The translations under genes and the position numbers were made by a program. Of a stretch of 35,367 nucleotides of DNA, positions 6,891 to 16,081 are shown one piece after another. The notes under the pieces are model-generated. The model made no database searches and had not been told where the DNA came from. It was given only the letters and a program-made list of their open reading frames with translations. The first letter of the stretch is position 1, and each line of letters begins with the position of its first letter. The DNA is from Nostoc sp. JL34 (GTDB taxonomy: Bacteria; Cyanobacteriota; Cyanobacteriia; Cyanobacteriales; Nostocaceae): positions 1 through 35,367 of the forward strand of contig NZ_JABXKQ010000010.1 of NCBI RefSeq assembly GCF_017114945.1, in the 5' to 3' direction.

Positions 6891-9758
6891 TTATCGTGTC
6901 TCCCCAAATTCCTTGATATATTCCACCAAATCTCTGGTGTAACCACCCTCAGAAATTCGCCCCAAGTCCCCCACCAGGATAAACAGTTCTCGCGCTCTGC
7001 TCACAGCCACATTGAGTAAATTAGGCCGCCGATTAATAAACCAAAGGCTATCAGTTGCAGAGCATTGGCGAGTTGAGAAAATTACCACCGACTTCTGACC
7101 ACCTTGAAAAGTGTGAACTGTACCAATGCTCTTGGGGGAAAAATCTGACCAGCGAGATTTTAAACGTTGAGTCAGCGCATCTACTTGACGGCGGTAAGGT
7201 GAAATCACGCCAATTGTGTTGTCAGAGTCAGGAGAATTTAAGCAATAACCAGCCTTTAATAACTCATCAATCAACGCTTCTACTGCATCAACTTCTGCCC
7301 AATTAACGTTGTTCTCCAGCTTTCCTTCTACATTGCAAGCAATCAGGTTCGTACCCAAGCGAGAAGCAAAAGGTTCAGTCTTGATGATCATGCCGTAATT
7401 GCACAAGCGATCGCAAAAATCAGCAATTACCGGAACGCAACGGTAATGGTATTTAAGGATAATACCCTGACCAATATCTTGCGGTTGCCCTGATGCCCCA
7501 GCCGCCCGATGATAAGCTGTGGAAGCAGTGGGGCTGTAGCGGTCATAATCTACATCTGTAAGTCCCTGTTCCAGAAAAGATTTGCTGCGATATTCCTCTT
7601 TCTTCTGGTCGCTCAAATTAACAACTGGCTCCAATTGCAATGGATCGCCTACAATCAAAGCTTGATTAGACCTTACTAAAACTGGAAAAACTTGATGGGG
7701 TGGAATCTGACCCGCTTCATCTACAATTACTTGGTCAATACAGCCACTATCGGGATAGGGTAACAAATTGCGGATGGAGTGCAAAGTGCAAAGAAACACC
7801 GGAAATAACAGGCTGATATCCCGATAAATGTTTCTCCAATTATGACTTAACTGACGGTAAGCATCCCATTCGCCATTCAATAATGCAATGTAAGTCCTAA
7901 TGGAAGCTATTACTTCATCTTTCCGTCGCAGAGCTTCTTGTTGCTGAAATTGCCAAGACCACTCAAATAACTCTACTTGCAGCGAGTGCAATTCGGTGTA
8001 GAAGCGACTGTAAAAATCTTTGGTGCGATAAGTAGCGAGTCGGTTTTCGATTTGAGAACGGCGAGTAATCAGGTCTTCTCGTTGCTGCTTTCTTGACTCA
8101 AGCTGCTGTTGTGTGCTGTCAATACCATTCTGTTGTTGCTGCCAGAAAGATGCTTCTGCAAGAAGCTGGTCAACACTCTGCTGGGCGGCGATGAGAGATT
8201 CAGTTGTTAGTGGGATTTGAAATTGAAATGGGGTGGCCAGCGTCGCCAATACAGGCATCTCTATCTGTTTGTGCAAGCGTTTGAGAACATGATGTGTGCT
8301 GGTTTTGGTTATCGAGTGCCAGAATCGTTTAATCGTCTGCAAAATCTGGACAAACCATTTGTTATCTCTAACAGAAGGCTGCCAGTAATCAACTCTAGGC
8401 AAAGAACGCCTAGCACTGTCAAGATGTTGTTTTATCTGCTGATAGGCTTCTACTGGAAACCTAGAGTAGTCGCTTGAATATTCTAATGCTGATGAGGGAT
8501 TAATAAGAGAGGTCTTTATCGCCGACTCAACCGATTGTATATCAAGGCATAGCTCATCTAATAATTGCTTATCAACACAAATCTTTTGAAGCTCGTCTTC
8601 GTCTTGTTTTCTATAAGATTCTATTTGCTGAACCCCAGCTAACAACTGTTGCTTTGCTGACTCCCATTCATCGTAATTAAACGTTTCTTTGGCTAACCAG
8701 TCGAGTGCAGCTTGCAAATTAGGTAAAACTTGGGTTTCAACCAAATCCCTAGAGCCTCCTGATAAGTAGAAACAGTCAGAGGTCAGGTTGCTGGCTAAGA
8801 TTTTCTCAACGTTATTTACAGCAAATTTGTTAGTGCTTGTCACCACAGTTAGGTTACTTCTATCTGAACCCGTTGTTGCCAAGTCCACGGCTCGACCTAC
8901 CACTTGCTGCGCTATCTTATGTAACAACAGTGTGGTCTTGCCGTTTCCCGGTGGCCCAATCACAGCAGTAATAGGATTTAACTGCGAATGTTTAAGAGCA
9001 AGTGCTTGATAGTCATCCGCCTGTGAGTTGGGAAAAGCACCCAAAAAAAGTACTTGACTCTGAGGTGCTTTTGGTTGTCCAAATAAATATTCGTAAGCCG
9101 GATGTCCTGGTCTTGACCACTGAAAGTAATTCTGGTCGCTAATTTTCTGAAAATCTTTTTTGAGGTTGTAATTAAAAGCAGCGTAGTCAAAATCCAACAG
9201 ATAAGGGAGAAGTTTTGACCGCACGGGAAACGGCGGTAATTCAATCAGTCCCATAAAATCTTGTAGCGTTTTAAAGGGACGATTGAAAGTAGTTTCGAGA
9301 AAAACTTTCAACCCTTCCCTTGTTACCAGAGACTCAGCCGCTTCTTCCTCTAGTCCGTACCACTGCATCAAATTGGGAATAACAGGCTGAAATTCGTACT
9401 CAGTTAAATTCCATCCGCTACTGCGATAATTGCCCTCGAATATTGGGGAAACATTGATCGTGAACAACGGGCGAAATTGACGGCGATTCGATTCAACTAT
9501 ATATTGCTGCGGGAAAGCTACAGCAATTGATGGTAATTTTGTTTGCTCAAAGTTCTTTGCACTTTTAAACGGTTGCTTTAGTTTTTTAAATAAAGACTCG
9601 TCTATTAATAATTTATCGCCTACCAGATTTACGAGAGAGTCCCAGATGTTCGGTTGTTCTGAATCGTCAGCTTCTACTTTGGCATTACTCAAATTTTCAA
9701 CATGGATGTAATCTAACCAAGCTTTGAGTAATTCTCGAATCTGTGAATCTTCCGCCAT
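6891..9758 (-). CDS. SF1 DNA/RNA helicase of Dna2/UPF1 type
   Basis: 955 residues from ATG 9758, which has AGGGGAG 8 bases upstream; a TTG at 9782 opens the frame further but lies before this ribosome site. Motifs seen: Walker A G-P-P-G-N-G-K-T-T at about 268-276, motif II D-E-A-G-Q at about 680, motif III G-D-P-L-Q-L soon after, and the late block ending V-A-V-S-R-A-R at about 917-923. About 250 residues precede the ATPase core and a long Gln-rich coiled-coil-like insertion lies between motifs Ia and II. The family includes AAA_11/AAA_12 helicases found in repair and in several phage-defence systems. Downstream are two small membrane proteins; upstream, same strand, are parB and parA (83-bp gap). 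Helicase assignment is firm; biological role unknown. Confidence 0.85.
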   Translation of the reverse strand: MAEDSQIRELLKAWLDYIHVENLSNAKVEADDSEQPNIWDSLVNLVGDKLLIDESLFKKLKQPFKSAKNFEQTKLPSIAVAFPQQYIVESNRRQFRPLFTINVSPIFEGNYRSSGWNLTEYEFQPVIPNLMQWYGLEEEAAESLVTREGLKVFLETTFNRPFKTLQDFMGLIELPPFPVRSKLLPYLLDFDYAAFNYNLKKDFQKISDQNYFQWSRPGHPAYEYLFGQPKAPQSQVLFLGAFPNSQADDYQALALKHSQLNPITAVIGPPGNGKTTLLLHKIAQQVVGRAVDLATTGSDRSNLTVVTSTNKFAVNNVEKILASNLTSDCFYLSGGSRDLVETQVLPNLQAALDWLAKETFNYDEWESAKQQLLAGVQQIESYRKQDEDELQKICVDKQLLDELCLDIQSVESAIKTSLINPSSALEYSSDYSRFPVEAYQQIKQHLDSARRSLPRVDYWQPSVRDNKWFVQILQTIKRFWHSITKTSTHHVLKRLHKQIEMPVLATLATPFQFQIPLTTESLIAAQQSVDQLLAEASFWQQQQNGIDSTQQQLESRKQQREDLITRRSQIENRLATYRTKDFYSRFYTELHSLQVELFEWSWQFQQQEALRRKDEVIASIRTYIALLNGEWDAYRQLSHNWRNIYRDISLLFPVFLCTLHSIRNLLPYPDSGCIDQVIVDEAGQIPPHQVFPVLVRSNQALIVGDPLQLEPVVNLSDQKKEEYRSKSFLEQGLTDVDYDRYSPTASTAYHRAAGASGQPQDIGQGIILKYHYRCVPVIADFCDRLCNYGMIIKTEPFASRLGTNLIACNVEGKLENNVNWAEVDAVEALIDELLKAGYCLNSPDSDNTIGVISPYRRQVDALTQRLKSRWSDFSPKSIGTVHTFQGGQKSVVIFSTRQCSATDSLWFINRRPNLLNVAVSRARELFILVGDLGRISEGGYTRDLVEYIKEFGETR

Positions 9759-9841
9759 CTCTGTTTCTCCCCTCGCACCCAATCATGAATCAAAGGTAAA
9801 AAGACTCTACTCGTAGAGATTACCTGACAATTTACCCCAAG

Positions 9842-10999
9842 TCACTCATCCCCTAGTAAGGCTTCTAGCTTGTTTAAAAGGTTTACCAACTGCTTTTGCT
9901 TTCTAGGTTCTTTCCAAAGCTGACGCTTTTTAATGCGCTGGGTGATATTTTGGAGGCGGTCTGGTATTTGGTTAGATGCTTTTGAGTCGGGCTTAAGTTC
10001 ATTATCCGTCCAAGCGGTGATTTTTTCTTTGATTTGGCTTAAAGACCAATCCGACGCTATTGCTTCGGACAAAAGTTTTTTTCGGATTTCATTATTCCTT
10101 ACCCGCGCCAAGACTTGTGCTTTGGTGTATTCCAGTTTCCCTTCTCTCAGTGCCATTAAAATTTCTTCAGGCAGATTGAGCAAAGGTAAGCGTGTGGTAA
10201 TGAACGATAGCCAATTCATGAGTCCCAAACCAAGAAACACCTGTTGTACCGTGTTTGATTGTTCTTCATCTAGGTTAGGAGAAACGTTTTTACTAGATTC
10301 AGTTTCATCGGCTAAATGGTCAGAAACCTTGTCCCCAGTTTGTGGATTATCGGGGTTAGGAGAAACGTTTTTACTAGATTCATTTTTCTCGGCTAAATGC
10401 TCAGAAATGTTGTCCTCAGTTTGTGGATTATCTGAGTTAGGAAAAACGTTTTTCCTAGATTCATTTAATGAGGATTTTGACGGCTGTTCCCCCTTACTGT
10501 GAGCGTTTTTCATTCGATAAAGCAAGGATTTCACGGCTTCTACATCGCAATGCAGCCGGATTCCCAACAGGTGCAAGATCCCTTCAGTTTCTTCAACAGG
10601 GTTCAGGTCTTCTCGTTGCAAGTTTTCAATCAAAGCCAACTGAAACGCTTGGTCATCGGTTAGCTCACGCACCACCACAGGGGCGACTTCAAGTAAAGCT
10701 TCCTGCCCTGCCCGATAACGTCGCTCTCCTGCTACTAATTCGTATTTCCCTCCACCAATTGGACGCACCAACAAAGGTTGGAGGATGCCATGCTGCTTGA
10801 CTGACGAGACTAATTCTTTTAATGCTTGGGGGTCAAAGTATCGTCTAGGTTGCTGTTGGGGCAGAACTATATCTGAGAGTTTGATAGTAGTTTCAGTAGC
10901 ATAAGGCAACTCGCCATCTGGGGAGGATAACCAAGGTGCAGGGGGTGGAGTTGTAATTTGACCCCCAAAGGGTTTGTCTGTTTGTTTGCGTCGGATCAT
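9842..10999 (-). CDS. parB: ParB-family partition protein
   Basis: 385 residues. The N-terminal ParB/Srx domain is clear: Q-Q-Q-P-R-R-Y-F near 48-55, G-E-R-R-Y-R at 91-96 (CTP/arginine patch) and E-N-L-Q-R-E-D at 125-131. A helical segment follows (about 137-165), then a hydrophilic insert of 27-residue tandem repeats (about 179-247), then a helical C-terminal half likely to contain the remaining DNA-binding part. Its ATG overlaps the parA stop by 4 bases (ATGA), so the pair is translationally coupled. It would bind a parS site and stimulate ParA. I could not locate parS with confidence. Confidence 0.9.
   Translation of the reverse strand: MIRRKQTDKPFGGQITTPPPAPWLSSPDGELPYATETTIKLSDIVLPQQQPRRYFDPQALKELVSSVKQHGILQPLLVRPIGGGKYELVAGERRYRAGQEALLEVAPVVVRELTDDQAFQLALIENLQREDLNPVEETEGILHLLGIRLHCDVEAVKSLLYRMKNAHSKGEQPSKSSLNESRKNVFPNSDNPQTEDNISEHLAEKNESSKNVSPNPDNPQTGDKVSDHLADETESSKNVSPNLDEEQSNTVQQVFLGLGLMNWLSFITTRLPLLNLPEEILMALREGKLEYTKAQVLARVRNNEIRKKLLSEAIASDWSLSQIKEKITAWTDNELKPDSKASNQIPDRLQNITQRIKKRQLWKEPRKQKQLVNLLNKLEALLGDE
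10259..10465 (-). repeat. 81-bp tandem repeat inside parB
   Basis: About 2.5 units with exact 81-bp spacing, for example the motif GGTTAGGAGAAACG on the plus strand at 10273, 10354 and, in variant form, 10435. It encodes 27-residue units with the core S-K-N-V-S-P-N-x-D-N-P-Q-T. The period is a multiple of three, so the frame is kept. Confidence 0.8.
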
Positions 11000-11766
11000 A
11001 AAGCCTCCAAAGCCTTGGCGATTTCTTCAAGGATAGCGACTACAGGATGTTTCGGGTCAAATACTGCTAGGGGCGCACGTTCTTCTGACGCATCGACAAA
11101 AGCGGTAGCTCTGGGGATGGGTGGGAAAATCCGACCCCAAGCGGAAAGTTGAGATTGGATAGCTGCTAATGCACGTTTATCGGCTGAGTTCTGTTGAGCA
11201 TACCGCGTAGGAACAAACCCGGCTATAGTGATTTTGCGGTTGGCTTTATTTTTTACGTGGGTGATAGTTTGTAAGAGTTCGTCTGTTCCCTCGAAGGCTT
11301 TTATATGGGTTTCGACGGGAACGAGTACGTGTGTGGCCGCGACTAAGGCGATATAGGAAAGCAATCCTAAGCTGGGGGGACAATCTATAAGAATGAAGTC
11401 GTATTCATTTAGAACAGATTCAATGGCTTCCTTAAGGCGCAACTCGCGCATCGCAGCACTGACTAACTGCATTTCTGCTCCACTTAGGACTCGGCTTGCT
11501 GGAACCAAGTCCATGCCGTGAATGCCCTCATGAATTGGTAAGGGCTGCTCGTCGATAATGGCATCAGCAACGGTTTTTTGTAACTGAGATGGCACTAACC
11601 CCATGAATTTGGTTAAGGACGCTTGGGGGTCTACGTCGATGAGGAGAACGCGATGTTTTCGTCGTGCTAGGTGGTATCCCAAATTTTGGGTCAGTGTCGA
11701 TTTGGCGACACCACCCGCTTGGTTAAACAGGGCGATAATGCGGCATTGTTTGTCAGAAGTTGACAC
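10996..11766 (-). CDS. parA: ParA-family partition ATPase
   Basis: 256 residues starting at GTG 11766, with AGGAA about 10 bases upstream. The nucleotide-binding loop reads F-N-Q-A-G-G-V-A-K-S-T (residues 14-24), Walker A' L-I-D-V-D-P-Q-A-S follows at about 42-50, and Walker B L-I-D-C-P-P-S at about 126-132. The deviant Walker A signature K-G-G-x-x-K is altered: the first lysine is alanine here. ParA proteins drive plasmid movement over the nucleoid through ATP-dependent DNA binding and ParB-stimulated hydrolysis. It is first in the run parA-parB-helicase. The 216-bp gap to the divergent SNF2 gene probably holds both promoters. Confidence 0.9.
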   Translation of the reverse strand: MSTSDKQCRIIALFNQAGGVAKSTLTQNLGYHLARRKHRVLLIDVDPQASLTKFMGLVPSQLQKTVADAIIDEQPLPIHEGIHGMDLVPASRVLSGAEMQLVSAAMRELRLKEAIESVLNEYDFILIDCPPSLGLLSYIALVAATHVLVPVETHIKAFEGTDELLQTITHVKNKANRKITIAGFVPTRYAQQNSADKRALAAIQSQLSAWGRIFPPIPRATAFVDASEERAPLAVFDPKHPVVAILEEIAKALEAL

Positions 11767-11982
11767 TGGCTTTCGTTCCTAGAAGATACGATGATCTTTG
11801 GTCAACCGGCTCGGTTTTAGTTTCCAGTTTACGTGTATCAGATGAAAAAAGTTTATTTTTGGATAGAAATTCCAGTAGATTTTATATAACTTCACCGTAT
11901 GTAGATTTAACAGTCTCACTATGCGGGAAAATAGCTGTTAGGTGTCTGCGGAGTGGTCAAAAGTAGCTGGTAGGGGTGCATC

Positions 11983-13692
11983 ATGGAGACAAACTATACA
12001 TTCAAATTTAATTCTGACACTGCCAAGTCAGCTCTAAAAGCAGCTAAATACGACCCGATTAACTTCTACCAAGCGCGTTTAGACCTGTTTAGCCTCTCGG
12101 TAATGGCAGACTATGATCAGCTAATTTGTCTGCCCACACTAACTGCTATTGACAAATACTGGTATCAGATTGAAACAGCCCGAAAAGTACTTAGACAACT
12201 GGGTGGACGCGCATTACTAGCGGATGAAGTCGGATTGGGCAAAACCATTGAGGCGGGACTAATCATAGCCGAGTACTTAGCAAGGGGTATGGTACAGTCC
12301 ATGCTGGTGTTAACTCCCGCATCCCTAGTTTCCCAGTGGCAATCAGAGTTAAGTGACAAATTTAATATTGCTACTATCACTACAGATAACCGTGACCCGC
12401 AACAACCGATAGACGAATTCTGGACGAATAATCCGCGAATTATCGCTTCATTAAACACGGCTAAGTCTGCTAAACATTATCCTCACGTCACCAGTCGCAC
12501 TTGGGACTTGGTAGTTGTCGATGAAGCCCACCACCTGAAAAATCGCACTACCCTAAACTGGAAACTGGTCAATGCCCTCAATAAGCGGTTTATCCTCATG
12601 CTCACTGCTACGCCAGTGCAGAACTCCCTTATTGAACTGTTTAATCTGCTGACCCTCCTCAAACCGGGACTGCTACAAACAGAAGCCGCTTTTAAAAAAG
12701 AATATGTCGATTCCAGGAATGGACGAGTCCCTAAAAATCCCGAAAAGTTGCGCTCTCTGATGCGGGAAGTCATGGTGCGAAATACCCGCGCTCTAGTAGA
12801 TGTAAAACTGCCCAAACGCTTTGCCACCACAATTACTGTTACCCCGGCAGCAGGCGAGGAGAAACTTTACCAGGACTTGAGCGAGTATCTACGTTCTTCA
12901 GAGGAGAAGCTAGACAGACTCTCTCGCACCAATTTGCTAATGCGTGCTGGTTCATCCCCTGGTGCTTTGGCTGACTCCCTCAAGCAACTGAGTAAACGTC
13001 TACCCGATGAAGAACTGAAGTCTTTAGCAAGACGAGCAGCCCAGGTGAAGCAGGTCGAGAAAGCAAAAGTATTGGTAGAGATGCTCTCAAAATCTTCCCA
13101 GAAAACCTTGGTCTTCACAACCCATAAAGCAACTAGCACTTATTTGGCCCAAACTCTCCTTGCAGCAAATATCCCCTTTGCAGAATTTACTGGTGGGATG
13201 TCCCTTAAACAGAAAGATGAGGCCATCGCTGCATTTCGGGATAATGTTTCTGTACTGCTGGCATCTGAAACAGGCGGAGAAGGACGTAACATTCAGTTTG
13301 CGAACGCGATCGTTAATTATGACCTCCCCTGGAACCCAATGAAAATAGAACAGCGCATTGGTCGTATTCACCGCATTGGACAAACCCAGGATGTTTTTAT
13401 TTTTAACTTTTGTCTCAAGGGCAGTATCGAAGAGTATATTCTGCGGATCTTGCATGACAAAATTAATATGTTTGAACTAGTGGTCGGAGAGATTGAAACA
13501 ATTTTAGGGAACGTGGATGATGAATTTGACTTTAGTGAAATTGTTATGGATATCTGGATCAAACATCAAGTCAAGCCCGAATTAGATACAGCCTTCGAGC
13601 AATTGGCAGATAATTTGTTGAAAGCCAAAAACCAGTATCAGCAAATTCAAGAACTGGATGAACAGATTTTTGGCGAAGATTTTGAAGCCTGA
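11983..13692 (+). CDS. SNF2-family helicase/ATPase
   Basis: 569 residues, short for the family. Seen: Q-like segment before A-D-E-V-G-L-G-K-T (Walker A, 80-88), D-E-A-H-H at about 180, T-A-T-P-V-Q-N soon after, and motif VI Q-R-I-G-R-I-H-R-I-G-Q at 457-467. The core resembles RapA/HepA-type ATPases, which remodel protein-DNA or polymerase complexes, and SNF2 subunits of some defence systems. No nuclease or DNA-recognition domain is fused to it; the next gene, 19 bp downstream, may supply one. It is divergent from parA. The helicase call is firm, the substrate is not known. Confidence 0.85.
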   Translation: METNYTFKFNSDTAKSALKAAKYDPINFYQARLDLFSLSVMADYDQLICLPTLTAIDKYWYQIETARKVLRQLGGRALLADEVGLGKTIEAGLIIAEYLARGMVQSMLVLTPASLVSQWQSELSDKFNIATITTDNRDPQQPIDEFWTNNPRIIASLNTAKSAKHYPHVTSRTWDLVVVDEAHHLKNRTTLNWKLVNALNKRFILMLTATPVQNSLIELFNLLTLLKPGLLQTEAAFKKEYVDSRNGRVPKNPEKLRSLMREVMVRNTRALVDVKLPKRFATTITVTPAAGEEKLYQDLSEYLRSSEEKLDRLSRTNLLMRAGSSPGALADSLKQLSKRLPDEELKSLARRAAQVKQVEKAKVLVEMLSKSSQKTLVFTTHKATSTYLAQTLLAANIPFAEFTGGMSLKQKDEAIAAFRDNVSVLLASETGGEGRNIQFANAIVNYDLPWNPMKIEQRIGRIHRIGQTQDVFIFNFCLKGSIEEYILRILHDKINMFELVVGEIETILGNVDDEFDFSEIVMDIWIKHQVKPELDTAFEQLADNLLKAKNQYQQIQELDEQIFGEDFEA

Positions 13693-13711
13693 GAGATTGA
13701 TTTTAATAAAT

Positions 13712-14752
13712 ATGTTATCAGACCCAATTATTGCTACTTTAGAAAAAATTGTTTCTCTCCATGATGGGATAGCAGAACCTGCTGGTGAACACATTTTGAA
13801 TGTGTTGTTGACTGAAAATATAGCATCGCTGCTTTCGCTTCCAGAAGAAGTTACTTTTACAACTATTGCTGATGTACCCCAAAGTGTTTTTGTTACTTAT
13901 CATTCAGAAGTCTTAAATAAGCTATCTGAACTATTAGCTGTTAAAGGACTTATTAGTGCGTTGGGTGTTAAAATCGATGGACATCTTAAAAACACAGGCT
14001 TTGAGAAAATTTTATTGGAGAGACTCGCACCTCAAAATGGCTTAATTCGTTTTTTAGATGCTAAACCAGAAATTACTCGTTACATCTTGTGTAATGTGGC
14101 TTATACAGCGAATGCTTCCGAAAAAAGGATTGGTTTAGTTTCGTTCATTATCAATGAAATAACAGGAGTAACACCAGTAGAAATTGGGGATGCTTTGTTT
14201 TGGGAGTCTGACCTAATGACTGTGGAGCATCAAGAGACACCATTGGCGATGCCAATTGAAGAGTTGTTGAGGTTAATCGAACATCAAAGTGCAATATTAA
14301 TTGGAAAATCTCTAGATAATTGGCAGGCTAAATTAACAAGAGCTAGAGCTAGGGATGAAGAAAGGCTCACTTGTTATTACAACACGATTAGCGACTCGAT
14401 CCGCAATAAGATTGAGTTAAAAAAATTGATTGGTGATGAACAAGACAAAGAATTAGCACGAATTGAAGCCACTAATCGAGAGTTAGAGAGAAAATTGTTA
14501 GATATCCAAGAGCGTTATGCAATGAGTGTAGAAGCTTGGTTGCACAGTGCAATGATTATCCATCTCCCTACGGTACATATTCAGTGTGAGTTGCAACGAA
14601 AGAAAGTAAAACGGACTGTAACAGCAGTTTGGAATCCGTTCACTAAAATTCTTGAGCCGCTTCGCTGTGAATTATCAGGAGAGCCTGTTTACAATTTCTA
14701 TTTAGATGACAAGTCAGCTAAAATTATCTCACCGACAGTTTGGAGCAAGTAA
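13712..14752 (+). CDS. Unknown partner protein of the SNF2 helicase
   Basis: 346 residues from ATG 13712, 19 bp after the SNF2 stop; a longer frame from 13658 overlaps the helicase gene and is less likely. The protein is mostly helical with a charged coiled-coil-like stretch at about 230-280 (R-A-R-A-R-D-E-E-R to R-E-L-E-R-K-L). The C-terminal 60 residues (W-N-P-F-T-K-I-L-E-P-L-R-C onward) look like a zinc ribbon reduced to one cysteine, a weak impression only. No enzyme motif is seen. Tight linkage suggests it works with the SNF2 ATPase, for example as substrate recognition subunit. Confidence 0.65.
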   Translation: MLSDPIIATLEKIVSLHDGIAEPAGEHILNVLLTENIASLLSLPEEVTFTTIADVPQSVFVTYHSEVLNKLSELLAVKGLISALGVKIDGHLKNTGFEKILLERLAPQNGLIRFLDAKPEITRYILCNVAYTANASEKRIGLVSFIINEITGVTPVEIGDALFWESDLMTVEHQETPLAMPIEELLRLIEHQSAILIGKSLDNWQAKLTRARARDEERLTCYYNTISDSIRNKIELKKLIGDEQDKELARIEATNRELERKLLDIQERYAMSVEAWLHSAMIIHLPTVHIQCELQRKKVKRTVTAVWNPFTKILEPLRCELSGEPVYNFYLDDKSAKIISPTVWSK

Positions 14753-14807
14753 TTTTTGACTACATCTTGTTATATTAAGCACGTAGACAGCAGAAGGCTA
14801 AATAATC

Positions 14808-15794
14808 TTGAGAAGCAATCAATCAAAGCAGAAAGTCAAATCATTATTATGGCTAAAGCGACTTTTACTTTGGGCTGTTTGGCTTAGTGCTTTGATAGTT
14901 TTGATAATTACCTTGTTTTTTTCCGACCCAATTGCTAACTGGCTTTCAAATTTGGGTTTTATCAAGATACTTGATGCTCTTAGTAAACTGGGTGTGCTGA
15001 TAGGTGTAACGGTTTTCCTACTTGAACTCCCAAAACGAGAAGAAAGGATTCAAGCTGAAAGAAAAAGGTCACATTTTGAGTACTGGAAAGCAATCGATGC
15101 ATCTGCTGCTTCTGGTACAGTTACTAGCTATGCTAGAAAAATTGCTCTGGAAGAATTAGCAAGTGACAGTGTTTCTCTGCGAAATATAGATGCTCCAAAT
15201 GCTGATTTAAAACGTATTGACTTAACTGGAGCAGATTTAGTGGGAGCTAATCTCACAGGGGCTGATTTGACAGGAGCAATACTTGATGAGGCTAATCTCA
15301 GCAAAGCTGACCTTTATAGAGCTAGACTTTATGGTGCTTCTCTTCTAAAAGCTAAATTGGAAAGTACCGACCTCAGAGAAGTTTTATATGATGAAGACAC
15401 CAAGTTTCCAATAGGTTTCAACGCGGTGGCAGCAGGAGCATACTTGATTGCTCCTCATGTTTCTCTTCAACAAGTAAAACTGTCAAAAGCAATTCTTTGG
15501 GGTGTTAATCTTCAGTCAGCTAATCTTGAAGAATCTGATTTTACAGAGGCTAGTTTTCGTGGAGCAATCCTTAAAAATGCCAACTTTAAAAGAGCAAATT
15601 TGAACGGAGCAAAGTTTGGAGATGCTAACCTTGAAGGAGCAAAACTTAATAACGCCAATATACAAGGAGCTAATTTTTGGAACGTTAAAGGTTTAACTGT
15701 AGAACAAGTTAAATCTGCCCAAAATTGGGAAACAGCAGAGTACAGTAAGATTTTCTGTGAACAGCTAGGTTTATCTCCTCGGTTAATGCCATGA
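14808..15794 (+). CDS. Membrane-anchored pentapeptide-repeat protein
   Basis: 328 residues starting at TTG 14808; no ATG is available in frame before the membrane segments, and AGAAGG lies about 12 bases upstream. Two hydrophobic spans (about 20-42 and 58-75) are followed by a basic, helical stretch and then pentapeptide repeats with the A-(D/N)-L-x-x pattern at about 125-170 and 225-290, which fold as a right-handed quadrilateral beta helix. The C-terminus (L-T-V-E-Q-V-K-S-A-Q-N-W) is common in cyanobacterial members. The end overlaps the next start by 4 bases (ATGA). Family clear; function of such proteins is mostly unknown. Confidence 0.75.
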   Translation: MRSNQSKQKVKSLLWLKRLLLWAVWLSALIVLIITLFFSDPIANWLSNLGFIKILDALSKLGVLIGVTVFLLELPKREERIQAERKRSHFEYWKAIDASAASGTVTSYARKIALEELASDSVSLRNIDAPNADLKRIDLTGADLVGANLTGADLTGAILDEANLSKADLYRARLYGASLLKAKLESTDLREVLYDEDTKFPIGFNAVAAGAYLIAPHVSLQQVKLSKAILWGVNLQSANLEESDFTEASFRGAILKNANFKRANLNGAKFGDANLEGAKLNNANIQGANFWNVKGLTVEQVKSAQNWETAEYSKIFCEQLGLSPRLMP

Positions 15795-16069
15795 CAACCA
15801 ATTTACCTATGAAATTGTCACACTTGCCCAACAGTTTACCATTAGATGGTGCTGTCCGCATCGAGCTAGTAGAAGGAGTGCCAATATTTCGAGCTTCCAG
15901 CTTAGTACAGGGGCGAATTGAAGCCTTATTAATTAAGCAAAAAGAATCTACACTGACTTCAGAGGAAGAAAAAGAATTAGATGAATATGAAGAATTAGAC
16001 GATTATCTGAGTTTGGTGAATCGGATGCTCAGAAATTCATCGCTAACTCAAAACCAAAGTGAATTATAG
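15791..16069 (+). CDS. Small acidic protein paired with HNH nuclease
   Basis: 92 residues, translationally coupled to the gene before it (ATGA overlap) and 12 bp before the HNH gene. The C-terminal half is a charged helix (E-E-E-K-E-L-D-E-Y-E-E-L-D-D-Y-L). Proteins of this look commonly precede HNH genes in cyanobacteria, to my recollection, which makes an antitoxin or immunity-type role for the nuclease possible. That is inference from gene order. Confidence 0.6.
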   Translation: MTTNLPMKLSHLPNSLPLDGAVRIELVEGVPIFRASSLVQGRIEALLIKQKESTLTSEEEKELDEYEELDDYLSLVNRMLRNSSLTQNQSEL

Positions 16070-16081
16070 GGAATCAGAGAT

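Noticed and set aside
9933..10502. 189-codon frame opposite parB
   Set aside because: It is antisense to well-supported parB and extended by the tandem repeat, not by coding constraint.
11767..11982. parS site between parA and the SNF2 gene
   Set aside because: I looked for a clear 14-16-bp palindrome and found none that stands out.
13658..13711. Upstream start for the SNF2 partner
   Set aside because: It overlaps the SNF2 coding end; ATG 13712 gives a cleaner start 19 bp after the stop.
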